Source: an uncultured Eubacteriales bacterium
GTDB lineage: Bacteria; Bacillota; Clostridia; Eubacteriales; Anaerofustaceae
Assembly (NCBI GenBank): GCA_902796565.1
Contig: CADBPP010000188.1
Span: 1-7,226, forward strand
Direction: 5' to 3'
DNA: 7,226 nt
A program made the position numbers and the translations under genes. A model generated the notes under the pieces. It did no database searches. It was not told the DNA's origin and worked only from the letters and a program-made list of their open reading frames with translations. Every line of letters begins with the position of its first letter. Within the stretch, counting starts at the first letter, position 1. Shown here in pieces: positions 1-5,505 of this stretch.

Positions 1-785
1 GGATAGTCCGCGGGGCCTCCCGCCGTGGCGTAGATGTATACGGGAAGCTCGGGATGGGCTTTCATGCCGGCGGTGATGTAATCCACCACCTTCTCCCCGG
101 TGTCAAGGCCGCCTTCCCGGGTCTCTCCCCTGATGCCGGCGCTCATGGGGCTGAACCACCTGAAGTATTCCAGGTTGTGATGGATCATCTTCCATGTGAA
201 GGCTCCTCCCCTGGAGTAGCCGGAGAAGCATCTGTGATTTCTTGTCGCCTTGATCCCTTCGGGGGACGGATCCGTAAGATACGTATTGTACTTCATCTCC
301 ACTGTCGGGATGATGTTCTCGATCACCTCCCTGTGGTAATTGCCCTTGATGCCGTCCCACCAGCCGTCTCCCGCGGGAGTGTTGCCGGTGATCAGCCTCT
401 CCTGGGCCTGGGCCATGGGATCGAAATAGTAGGTGACGGACACCACTATACAGGGCTCGATCTCCCCGGACTCGAAGAGCATGTCGATCATGGGCTTGTT
501 GCCTCCGATGGCAAAGATATCAGGTCCGCAGGTGTTGCCGTGCTGGAAGTAGAGGACATTGTACTTCTTATCTTTATTCTCAGGGTCGTACCCGTAGGGC
601 AGATACACGTAGCAGTACTTGGAATAGGTCTTTCCGTCCTCGTATACGTCGGTCACGTAGTCGCATCTTTCGACGGTGCCCTTCTTTGAAGGCACCCCGG
701 TCCGAAGATGCGGATTCTCCTCGAAGACGGTCTCGAAGCCTATTACTTCACCGGGCTTTGTGATGACTTTTCTGAATTCGCTCAT
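1..785 (-). CDS. CE1-like alpha/beta-hydrolase esterase, third tandem copy (3' end outside window)
   Basis: The frame is open from an ATG at 785 to the window edge, giving 261 readable codons. The missing part should be about 57 residues if the length matches its 318-residue neighbours. It begins MSEFRKVITKPGE like the other two copies. It carries the oxyanion-loop motif QHGNTC (residues 81-86), the nucleophile elbow GYSRG (189-193, Ser191) and a GGPAD stretch whose Asp260 aligns with the likely catalytic acid. The region of the catalytic His lies outside the window. There is no signal peptide, so I infer a cytosolic enzyme acting on ester-linked acyl or feruloyl groups of small sugars; the substrate is unknown. 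It is the most divergent copy, about 75% identical over the readable part. It differs at 124-148 and 214-240, and IYCTDGG of the other copies is IYATAGG here. An AAGGA Shine-Dalgarno at 792-796 lies six bases from the start. Only 27 nt separate it from the upstream copy, so co-transcription is likely. Confidence 0.88.
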   Translation of the reverse strand, partial: MSEFRKVITKPGEVIGFETVFEENPHLRTGVPSKKGTVERCDYVTDVYEDGKTYSKYCYVYLPYGYDPENKDKKYNVLYFQHGNTCGPDIFAIGGNKPMIDMLFESGEIEPCIVVSVTYYFDPMAQAQERLITGNTPAGDGWWDGIKGNYHREVIENIIPTVEMKYNTYLTDPSPEGIKATRNHRCFSGYSRGGAFTWKMIHHNLEYFRWFSPMSAGIRGETREGGLDTGEKVVDYITAGMKAHPELPVYIYATAGGPADY

Positions 786-812
786 TTTCGTTCCTTCTTT
801 CTCAGTCTTTCC

Positions 813-1769
813 TCATACGCCCTTGAAGATGACCTTCAGGGAGTTCCAGAGATAGTAGGGCACCAGGAAATCGGTGTGATAGTAATCGGATACGGAGAAG
901 TAGATGTTGTTCTTCTCTGGATCCGTACCGTAGGAAAAGCAGGGCTCGTGGGTCAGGTACTTCAGCTGTACCTTCATGTCCGCGGAATCCTCCGGACCTC
1001 CGTCGGTGCAGTAGATGAAAAACGGAAGCTCGGGATGAGCCTTGATGGGATCAGTCACATAGGCGATGACTTCTTCCTGGGTCAGGGTCTCCTTGTTGGT
1101 GCGCTTGTCGCCTCTGGTGGCGCAGCTCATGGGGCTGAACCATCTGAAGTACTCGAAGTTGTGGTGGATCTCCCTCCAGGTATTGACGCAGCCCCTGGAG
1201 TAGCCGCAGAAGCATCTGTGGTCGCGGGAGGCCTTGATGGCTTCGTCGGAGCCGTCGGTGAGGTATGTGTTGAACTTCGTCTCCACCGCGGGGATGATGT
1301 CCTGTACCACTTCCTTGTAGTAGTTGGGCACGCAGTCGTCCCAGCCGCCGTCACCGGCGGGGGTCCTTCCCACGAGGACTCTCTTCTCCCCGTCAAAGTA
1401 GGGATCGAAGTAGTATGTGATGGACACCATGATGCAGGGATCGATCTCTCCGGAATCGAAGAGCATGTCGATCATGGGCTTGTTGCCTCCTATGGCGAAC
1501 ATGTCCGGGGCGCAGGTGTTGCCGTGCTGGAAGTAGAGGACATTGTACTTCTTCTCCTTGTCCTCGGGATCATACCCGTAGGGAAGATATACATAACAGT
1601 ACTTGGAATAGGTCTTTCCGTCCTCGTATACGTCGGTGGTGTAGTCCACCCTCTGGATGGTGCCCTTCTTCTTCGGGACTCCGGTACGAAGATAGGGATT
1701 CTCCTCGAAGACCGTCTCAAAGTCGATGATCTCGCCGGGCTTGGTGATGATCTTTCTGAATTCGCTCAT
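813..1769 (-). CDS. CE1-like alpha/beta-hydrolase esterase, second tandem copy
   Basis: A complete 318-residue protein of the PF00756 esterase / carbohydrate esterase family 1 type, the fold that includes feruloyl and acetyl xylan esterases and enterochelin esterases. Visible motifs are the core strand YVYLPYGYDP (59-68), the oxyanion HG in QHGNTC (81-86), the nucleophile Ser191 in GYSRG, the probable acid Asp261 in GGPED and the probable base His298 in YYHTDF. The spacing from the His to a terminal YLWNSL segment resembles what I recall of CE1 feruloyl esterases. There is no signal peptide, membrane segment or carbohydrate-binding module, so it should act inside the cell on imported acylated oligosaccharides; this is inference. 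It is about 89% identical to the copy at 1868-2824 by hand count, with differences clustered at 125-146 and 217-240. A GTG at 1775 would extend the frame by two codons, but it overlaps the Shine-Dalgarno, so I chose the ATG at 1769. Exact substrate is not determinable. Confidence 0.93.
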   Translation of the reverse strand: MSEFRKIITKPGEIIDFETVFEENPYLRTGVPKKKGTIQRVDYTTDVYEDGKTYSKYCYVYLPYGYDPEDKEKKYNVLYFQHGNTCAPDMFAIGGNKPMIDMLFDSGEIDPCIMVSITYYFDPYFDGEKRVLVGRTPAGDGGWDDCVPNYYKEVVQDIIPAVETKFNTYLTDGSDEAIKASRDHRCFCGYSRGCVNTWREIHHNFEYFRWFSPMSCATRGDKRTNKETLTQEEVIAYVTDPIKAHPELPFFIYCTDGGPEDSADMKVQLKYLTHEPCFSYGTDPEKNNIYFSVSDYYHTDFLVPYYLWNSLKVIFKGV

Positions 1770-1774
1770 TATCA

Positions 1775-1780
1775 CTCCTT
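1775..1780 (-). promoter_or_regulatory. Ribosome binding site that fixes the start of the second esterase
   Basis: AAGGAG on the minus strand lies five bases (TGATA) upstream of the ATG at 1769. The alternative GTG at 1775 uses the last G of this motif and could not be initiated from it. The resulting protein start, MSEFRK, also matches the other two copies exactly. Confidence 0.8.
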
Positions 1781-1804
1781 CTTTCTTTTATCGTTTTTAT
1801 GCTT

Positions 1805-1821
1805 CCGGCCCTTCGGGCCGG
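1805..1821 (-). other. Perfect GC hairpin in the leader of the second esterase
   Basis: CCGGCCC and GGGCCGG form a perfect 7-bp stem around a three-base loop. It follows directly after the T-run of the neighbouring terminator hairpin (1823-1849) in the direction of transcription. On neither strand is it followed by a T-run, so it is not itself a typical terminator. It could stabilise the 5' end of a processed or read-through transcript serving the second and third esterases. I see no clear -35/-10 pair between this hairpin and the ATG at 1769, although AT-rich CATAAAAAC and GATAAAAG stretches are present. Confidence 0.55.
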
Positions 1822-1822
1822 T

Positions 1823-1849
1823 AAAAACCGGAGCCTTCTCAGGCTCCGG
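1823..1849 (-). terminator. Rho-independent terminator after the first esterase
   Basis: On the minus strand CCGGAGCC and GGCTCCGG form a perfect 8-bp stem around a six-base loop (TGAGAA), followed immediately by TTTTT. It lies 18 nt after the TGA of the esterase at 1868-2824. It should end most transcripts of that copy, so the two downstream copies would depend on read-through or on a promoter I could not identify in the remaining 50 nt. Confidence 0.8.
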
Positions 1850-1867
1850 GCATTTTAAGGCATATTT

Positions 1868-2824
1868 TCAGACACCCTTGAAGATGACCTTCAGGGAGTT
1901 CCAGAGGTAATAGGGTACCAGGAAGTCTGTGTGGTAGTAATCCGATACGGCAAAGTAGATGTTGTTCTTCGCGGGATCGGGACCGTAGGAGAAGCAGGGC
2001 TCATGGGTCAGGTACTTGAGCTGTACCTTCATCTCCGCCACGTCCTCCTCGCCTCCGTCGGTGCAGTAGATGAAGAAGGGCAGCTCCGGATGAGCCTTGA
2101 TGGGGGCGGTCACGTAATCGATGACCTCCTGCTCCGTCATGGGATCCCTCATGTTGCGGTTGTCTCCCCTGGTCATGCAGCTCATGGGGCTGAACCATCT
2201 GAAGTACTCGAAGTTGTGGTTGAGCTCCCTCCAGGTGTTCACCGCTCCCCTGGAATAGCCGCAGAAGCATCTGTGGTCGCGGGAGGCCTTGATGGCTTCA
2301 TCGGAAGCGTCGGTCAGATATGTGTTGTACTTGGTCTCCACCGCGGGGATGATGTCCTGCACCACTTCCTTGTAGTAGTTGGGCACCACACCGTCCCAGC
2401 CGCCGTCTCCGGCGGGCACTCTTCCCACCAGGACCCTCTGCTCTCCCTCGGCGTAGGGATCGAAGTAATATGTCACCGATACCATGATGCAGGGATCGAT
2501 CTCTCCGGAATCGAAAAGCATGTCGATCATGGGCTTGTTTCCGCCTATGGCAAAGATGTCCGGGGCGCAGGTGTTGCCGTGCTGGAAGTAGAGCACATTG
2601 TACTTCTTGTCCTTGTTCTCGGGATCATACCCGTAGGGCAGATATACATAGCAGTACTTGGAGTAGGTCTTTCCGTCCTCGTATACGTCGGTGGTATAGT
2701 CAACTCTTTCAATGGTACCCTTCTTCTTCGGGACACCGGTCCTGAGATACGGGTTCTCCTCAAAAACGGTCTCAAAATCGATTATCTCACCGGGTTTGGT
2801 GATCACTTTTCTGAATTCGCTCAT
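1868..2824 (-). CDS. CE1-like alpha/beta-hydrolase esterase, first tandem copy
   Basis: A complete 318-residue cytosolic esterase of the PF00756/CE1 type, nearest to the promoter of the three-gene array. The order of motifs is an N-terminal conserved segment MSEFRKVITKPGE, YVYLPYGYDP (59-68), oxyanion HG at 82-83, IGGNKPMIDMLFDSGEIDP (93-111), nucleophile Ser191 in GYSRG, probable acid Asp261 in GGEED and probable base His298 in YYHTDF. Two cysteines at 186 and 188 lie just before the nucleophile. The family removes acyl, feruloyl or acetyl groups from carbohydrate or siderophore esters. The lack of a secretion signal argues for small imported substrates, but which ones is unknown. The start is supported by AAGGAG at 2831-2836, six bases upstream. 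It has its own strong promoter (2860-2888) and terminator (1823-1849), so it may be expressed more than the two copies downstream. Confidence 0.93.
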   Translation of the reverse strand: MSEFRKVITKPGEIIDFETVFEENPYLRTGVPKKKGTIERVDYTTDVYEDGKTYSKYCYVYLPYGYDPENKDKKYNVLYFQHGNTCAPDIFAIGGNKPMIDMLFDSGEIDPCIMVSVTYYFDPYAEGEQRVLVGRVPAGDGGWDGVVPNYYKEVVQDIIPAVETKYNTYLTDASDEAIKASRDHRCFCGYSRGAVNTWRELNHNFEYFRWFSPMSCMTRGDNRNMRDPMTEQEVIDYVTAPIKAHPELPFFIYCTDGGEEDVAEMKVQLKYLTHEPCFSYGPDPAKNNIYFAVSDYYHTDFLVPYYLWNSLKVIFKGV

Positions 2825-2859
2825 TTGTGGCTCCTTTTCATATTTTTATACTTTTCTTC

Positions 2860-2888
2860 AGTATATCATATCTCAGAGGGCTGTGCAA
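2860..2888 (-). promoter_or_regulatory. Sigma-A-type promoter of the esterase array
   Basis: On the minus strand TTGCAC (2888-2883) is followed after exactly 17 bp by TATACT (2865-2860). A TG one base before the -10 makes it an extended -10 as well. Each hexamer is close to consensus. Transcription should start near 2853, leaving a leader of roughly 28 nt that contains the AAGGAG site. There is no room for a riboswitch in the leader. Confidence 0.78.
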
Positions 2889-2889
2889 C

Positions 2890-2907
2890 CTGATATTTTT
2901 GTATCAG
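2890..2907. promoter_or_regulatory. Palindrome abutting the -35 box: candidate operator
   Basis: CTGATA and TATCAG form a perfect inverted repeat of 6-bp half-sites separated by six bases, 18 bp in all. It ends one base from the -35 hexamer of the esterase promoter. The position is compatible with an activator next to RNA polymerase or a repressor blocking the -35. No regulator gene is present in the window, so the protein that binds it, if any, is unknown. A chance AT-rich palindrome remains possible. Confidence 0.4.
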
Positions 2908-2936
2908 CGCCCTTAAGAGACAAGCGGGAAGACACG

Positions 2937-2967
2937 AAAAGCCCCGGCGGGAGATGTCCCGCCGGGG
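2937..2967 (-). terminator. Strong Rho-independent terminator after the TraX-family gene
   Basis: CCCCGGCGGG (2942-2951) and CCCGCCGGGG (2958-2967) form a perfect 10-bp stem around a six-base loop. On the minus strand it is followed by CTTTT. It lies 15 nt past the TGA at 2983. It insulates the esterase promoter downstream from transcription of the TraX-family gene. Confidence 0.85.
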
Positions 2968-2982
2968 AAAAGTTTTAGCTGA

Positions 2983-3702
2983 TCAGAACCCGATGGTCTT
3001 AAGCTTGATCCAGTAAAGGATCATCATGTGGATAGGATACACAGCGTAGAAGAGGAACTTGAGGAATTCATTTTTGATGAATCCCCTCTTCCCGTTGTAC
3101 AGGGCTATGGGGATGAAGGCGAGGCCCGCCTTCCAGGTGGAGTTGAGGATGCAGCATCCCACCGCTGCCCTGCCGAAGGGCTCCTCCCTCAGAAGGTACA
3201 TCATAAGGATGAAGCCGAAGCCCCTGATGCCGTAGTCACATTTGATCACATTGGAGAGGATAAGAAGACATACCAGGGATGCGGTGAGCTTAAGGGGCTC
3301 TTTGCGGAGCTTATCTATGGCCCAGATCCCGAGAAGCCCCAGAAGCAGAGTGAAGAACACGTTCTGGTTCGCGTAGCGGAAGGTGCCGGTGTGTTCCAGG
3401 TTCCAGGGCATCTCCGATATGACCGCGAAGAGAAGAAGGTTCAGCGCGTACTGTTTTACGTCCCTGGTGTGGACGTAGCCCTCCGCCAGCAGGAAGGCGT
3501 AGATGGGAAAACTGATCCTTCCTATGAAACGCATGAGAGTATACAGTGTCAGCACATGCCCCGCGAAGGAAAAGACGACGGTATTGGAATTGGACAGGAG
3601 GACCACCGCCGTATGGTCGATGAGCATCGTCACCACCGCGATGGTCTTGAGGACACTGCCGTCCAGTATCATGAATCTTTTTGTGTTTTCTTCCTGTATC
3701 AT
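2983..3702 (-). CDS. TraX-family polytopic membrane protein
   Basis: A 239-residue hydrophobic protein of the TraX family (PF05857), named after the F-plasmid protein that N-acetylates pilin. Chromosomal Firmicute members have no established substrate. Family-type features are LDGSVLKTIAVVTMLIDH (13-30), RISFPIYAFLLAEGYVHTR (62-80), SEMPWNL (96-102), QNVFFTLLLGLLG (113-125), DYGIRGFGF (156-164) and a C-terminal YPIHMMILYW (222-231). About seven or eight hydrophobic segments span the chain, with no signal peptide. I infer an integral membrane acyltransferase-like protein, without knowing its acceptor. The frame extends 25 codons further to a GTG at 3777, but that stretch overlaps the recN terminator hairpin. 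The internal ATG at 3702 has GGAG at a seven-base spacing, so I chose it. It sits alone between the core operon and the esterases, with no conjugation or pilus genes nearby. No convincing promoter is visible in the 71-nt gap. Confidence 0.85.
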   Translation of the reverse strand: MIQEENTKRFMILDGSVLKTIAVVTMLIDHTAVVLLSNSNTVVFSFAGHVLTLYTLMRFIGRISFPIYAFLLAEGYVHTRDVKQYALNLLLFAVISEMPWNLEHTGTFRYANQNVFFTLLLGLLGIWAIDKLRKEPLKLTASLVCLLILSNVIKCDYGIRGFGFILMMYLLREEPFGRAAVGCCILNSTWKAGLAFIPIALYNGKRGFIKNEFLKFLFYAVYPIHMMILYWIKLKTIGF

Positions 3703-3704
3703 GT

Positions 3705-3713
3705 TCCTTCTCC
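3705..3713 (-). promoter_or_regulatory. Ribosome binding site that fixes the TraX-family start
   Basis: GGAGAAGGA on the minus strand offers a GGAG seven bases from the ATG at 3702. The far upstream GTG at 3777 has only an AGCAGG immediately adjacent to it, too close for good initiation. Confidence 0.7.
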
Positions 3714-3741
3714 GAAAGGGCTTTCCCCGTTTTAATCCTTT

Positions 3742-3769
3742 AAAGAAGCGGCATCCTCTGGGGATGCCG
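3742..3769 (-). terminator. Probable terminator of the lgt-tlyA-recN operon
   Basis: CGGCATCC (3749-3756) and GGATGCCG (3762-3769) form a perfect 8-bp stem around a five-base loop. On the minus strand it is followed by CTTCTTTA. It starts 4 nt after the recN stop codon. The T-tract is interrupted, so some read-through into the TraX-family gene is plausible. Confidence 0.65.
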
Positions 3770-3773
3770 GGAT

Positions 3774-5477
3774 TCACCTGCTGTGCTTTCTTCTGTATTC
3801 CTCCGCCTGGGAGAGCATCTCGGAAGCGGAAGACATGGTCACGTCCGTGAGCTCCACTCCTGAGATCATGCGGGCGATCTCCTTCGTCCTCTCATCCCCC
3901 GTTACCGCAGTGACCTCCGTGGCGGTGCGGTCGTTGGCAACGGACTTTTCGATCACCATGTGGTTCGATGCCATGGATGCTATCTGGGGCAGATGGGTTA
4001 TGCATATGATCTGATGATTGGATGAGAGCTCGCACATCTTCTGGGCCACCACCTGGGCGGTGCGGCCGGAGATGCCCGTGTCTATCTCGTCGAAGATCAG
4101 TGTGTCCGTGCGGTCGGCCTCTGCGAAGATGGACTTTAAGCCCAGCATGATCCTGGAGACCTCGCCTCCGCTGGCCACCTTCGTAAGGCTCTTCACGTCC
4201 TCCCCCGCGTTGGTGGAGATGAGGAATTCCACCCTGTCTATGCCGGAGGAAGAAAGGGTCCTTCCGTCGAAGGGGACGAAGGAGACTTCAAAGGACACAT
4301 TCGACATGTTGAGTTCGGAAAGAACGGAAATGAGCTTCGCTGAAAGCTCCTTCGCGGTCTCCCTGCGCTTTTGCGAGAGCTCTTCGGAGAGAGCCATGTA
4401 GCGCTCCTTTGAAAGGTCGTATGCTTCCTTTGCCGCGGAAAGCTCCCGGTCGATGTTTCTTATGGTCAAAAGCTTCTTTTCCGTCTCGTCCCTGTAGGAT
4501 AGTATCTCCTCTATGGTCTCGCCGTAGCGGCGCTTGAGCCTTTCTATCGCTGAGAGCCTCGATGAAAGAGAATCCATCGCTTCCGGGGAGAATTCCAGGG
4601 AACTGCGGTAGTCCCTGAGGGTCACCACCGAGTCGTCCAGGCTGACCCAGGCTTCAGTCACCGCCTTTGAGACGGGAGCGAGGGCGGGATCCAGTTTCAC
4701 CGCTTCCTCCAGCCTCGAAGAGGAATCGCTCAAAACGGAAAGGGGGCTCGCCCCTTCCCCGTAGAGGGAATTATAGACAGAGTCCACCAGGGAGAAGATC
4801 TTCTCCGAATTCTTCATGATACTCAGTCTCGATGCTATCTCCGCGTCCTCCCCGATCTTCAGGTTCGCTTCGTCTATCTCCGAAAGGCGCCTGGCGTACT
4901 CCCTTTCCGCTTCAGATGAGGCCTTCGCTTCCTCCATCAGCTGTCTTGCGGCGCGGTTCTTTTCCTTCATGTCGCTGTAGGCGTCCCTTACCTGTGCAAG
5001 AAGCTCTCCCAGGGAAACCTTGCCGAATTCATCCAGCAATGACAGATGGGTGTCGGCGTTGAGGATCTTCTGATGCTCGTGCTGCCCGTGGATGTCCACC
5101 AGTATCAGTCCCAGCTCCCTCAGGGCGGAGACGTTCACCGGGGAGCCGTTGATGCGGCATACGTTGCGGCCGTTTGAGAATATCTCCCTGGATATGAGGA
5201 TATTTCCATCCTCCGGTTCGACCCCCTGCCCGGAGAGGATCTCCATGAGGCGGGGATCGGTCTCGTCCACTGTGAAGAGGGCCTTCACGGAAGCTTTCTG
5301 TTCGCCGCTTCTTACCATCTCGGCACTGGAACGGTATCCCAGGGCCATGGAAAGAGCGCCCACCAGGATGGACTTGCCCGCGCCGGTCTCGCCGGTGAGA
5401 ACGTTGAGACCTTCCTGGAAGTCCACGGTGATGTTGTCTATGATGGCATAATTCGAAACAGAAAGTGATGAAAGCAT
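3774..5477 (-). CDS. recN: DNA repair protein RecN
   Basis: RecN is an SMC-like ATPase that gathers at DNA double-strand breaks and promotes recombinational repair with RecA. This 567-residue protein has the family's usual length and layout. The N-terminal half of the ATPase has the Walker A GETGAGKS (29-36) and the Q-loop region VDIHGQHEHQ (128-137). A long, charged, helical coiled-coil region follows at about 155-385. The C-terminal half has the ABC signature ASGGEVSR (435-442), Walker B TLIFDEID (459-466), the D-loop TGISG (467-471) and the H-loop His495 in CITHLPQIAS. All catalytic motifs are intact. The start at 5477 has AGAGGT five bases upstream (5483-5488), and the gene lies 22 nt after tlyA, so it is probably co-transcribed. 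An inverted repeat at 5487-5505 immediately before the ribosome binding site could add separate control. In many Firmicutes argR stands between tlyA and recN; it is absent here. Confidence 0.97.
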   Translation of the reverse strand: MLSSLSVSNYAIIDNITVDFQEGLNVLTGETGAGKSILVGALSMALGYRSSAEMVRSGEQKASVKALFTVDETDPRLMEILSGQGVEPEDGNILISREIFSNGRNVCRINGSPVNVSALRELGLILVDIHGQHEHQKILNADTHLSLLDEFGKVSLGELLAQVRDAYSDMKEKNRAARQLMEEAKASSEAEREYARRLSEIDEANLKIGEDAEIASRLSIMKNSEKIFSLVDSVYNSLYGEGASPLSVLSDSSSRLEEAVKLDPALAPVSKAVTEAWVSLDDSVVTLRDYRSSLEFSPEAMDSLSSRLSAIERLKRRYGETIEEILSYRDETEKKLLTIRNIDRELSAAKEAYDLSKERYMALSEELSQKRRETAKELSAKLISVLSELNMSNVSFEVSFVPFDGRTLSSSGIDRVEFLISTNAGEDVKSLTKVASGGEVSRIMLGLKSIFAEADRTDTLIFDEIDTGISGRTAQVVAQKMCELSSNHQIICITHLPQIASMASNHMVIEKSVANDRTATEVTAVTGDERTKEIARMISGVELTDVTMSSASEMLSQAEEYRRKHSR

Positions 5478-5486
5478 CTGTTACCT

Positions 5487-5505
5487 CTGTATAAGTATTT
5501 TACAG
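5487..5505. promoter_or_regulatory. Inverted repeat between tlyA and recN
   Basis: CTGTA and TACAG form a perfect inverted repeat with a nine-base AT-rich spacer. It covers the tlyA stop codon and touches the AGAGGT ribosome binding site of recN. It resembles a CTG...CAG SOS operator, but the spacing is wider than the E. coli LexA box and it does not match the Bacillus GAAC-N4-GTTC box. In RNA it could form a weak stem reaching into the ribosome binding site. Function is uncertain. Confidence 0.35.

Noticed and set aside
1770..1775. GTG start giving a 320-residue second esterase
   Set aside because: The GTG lies inside the AAGGAG site, and the next ATG restores the exact start shared by all three copies.
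708..1910. Long plus-strand open frame of 400 codons opposite the esterases, with similar ones at 54-689 and 1931-2893
   Set aside because: They are antisense shadows of the three esterases: their translations repeat the same pattern because the genes underneath are paralogous. They have no supported ribosome binding site or recognisable domain, and all motifs and starts favour the minus strand.
1..2824. Direct DNA repeats as a mobile element or CRISPR-like array
   Set aside because: The repeated blocks are homologous coding sequence of about 960 bp paralogues. There are no terminal inverted repeats, transposase or regularly spaced short repeats.
2712..2978. Plus-strand 88-codon frame running from inside the first esterase into the intergenic region
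   Set aside because: It crosses the esterase promoter and the TraX-gene terminator stem, shows no protein family resemblance and lies on the opposite strand to every real gene here.
2825..2982. Possible small RNA or riboswitch in the gap before the first esterase
   Set aside because: The gap is explained by a terminator, a palindrome and a promoter. The predicted leader of about 28 nt is too short for a riboswitch.
2983..3702. Conjugative or pilus locus suggested by the TraX family name
   Set aside because: No pilin, relaxase, type IV secretion or other conjugation gene is present. Chromosomal TraX-family proteins occur widely outside conjugation loci.
3703..3777. Upstream extension of the TraX-family gene to a GTG overlapping the recN stop by 4 nt, suggesting translational coupling
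   Set aside because: The added 25 residues are basic, unlike the family's N-terminus, and are encoded by a terminator-type hairpin. The internal ATG at 3702 has a better ribosome binding site.
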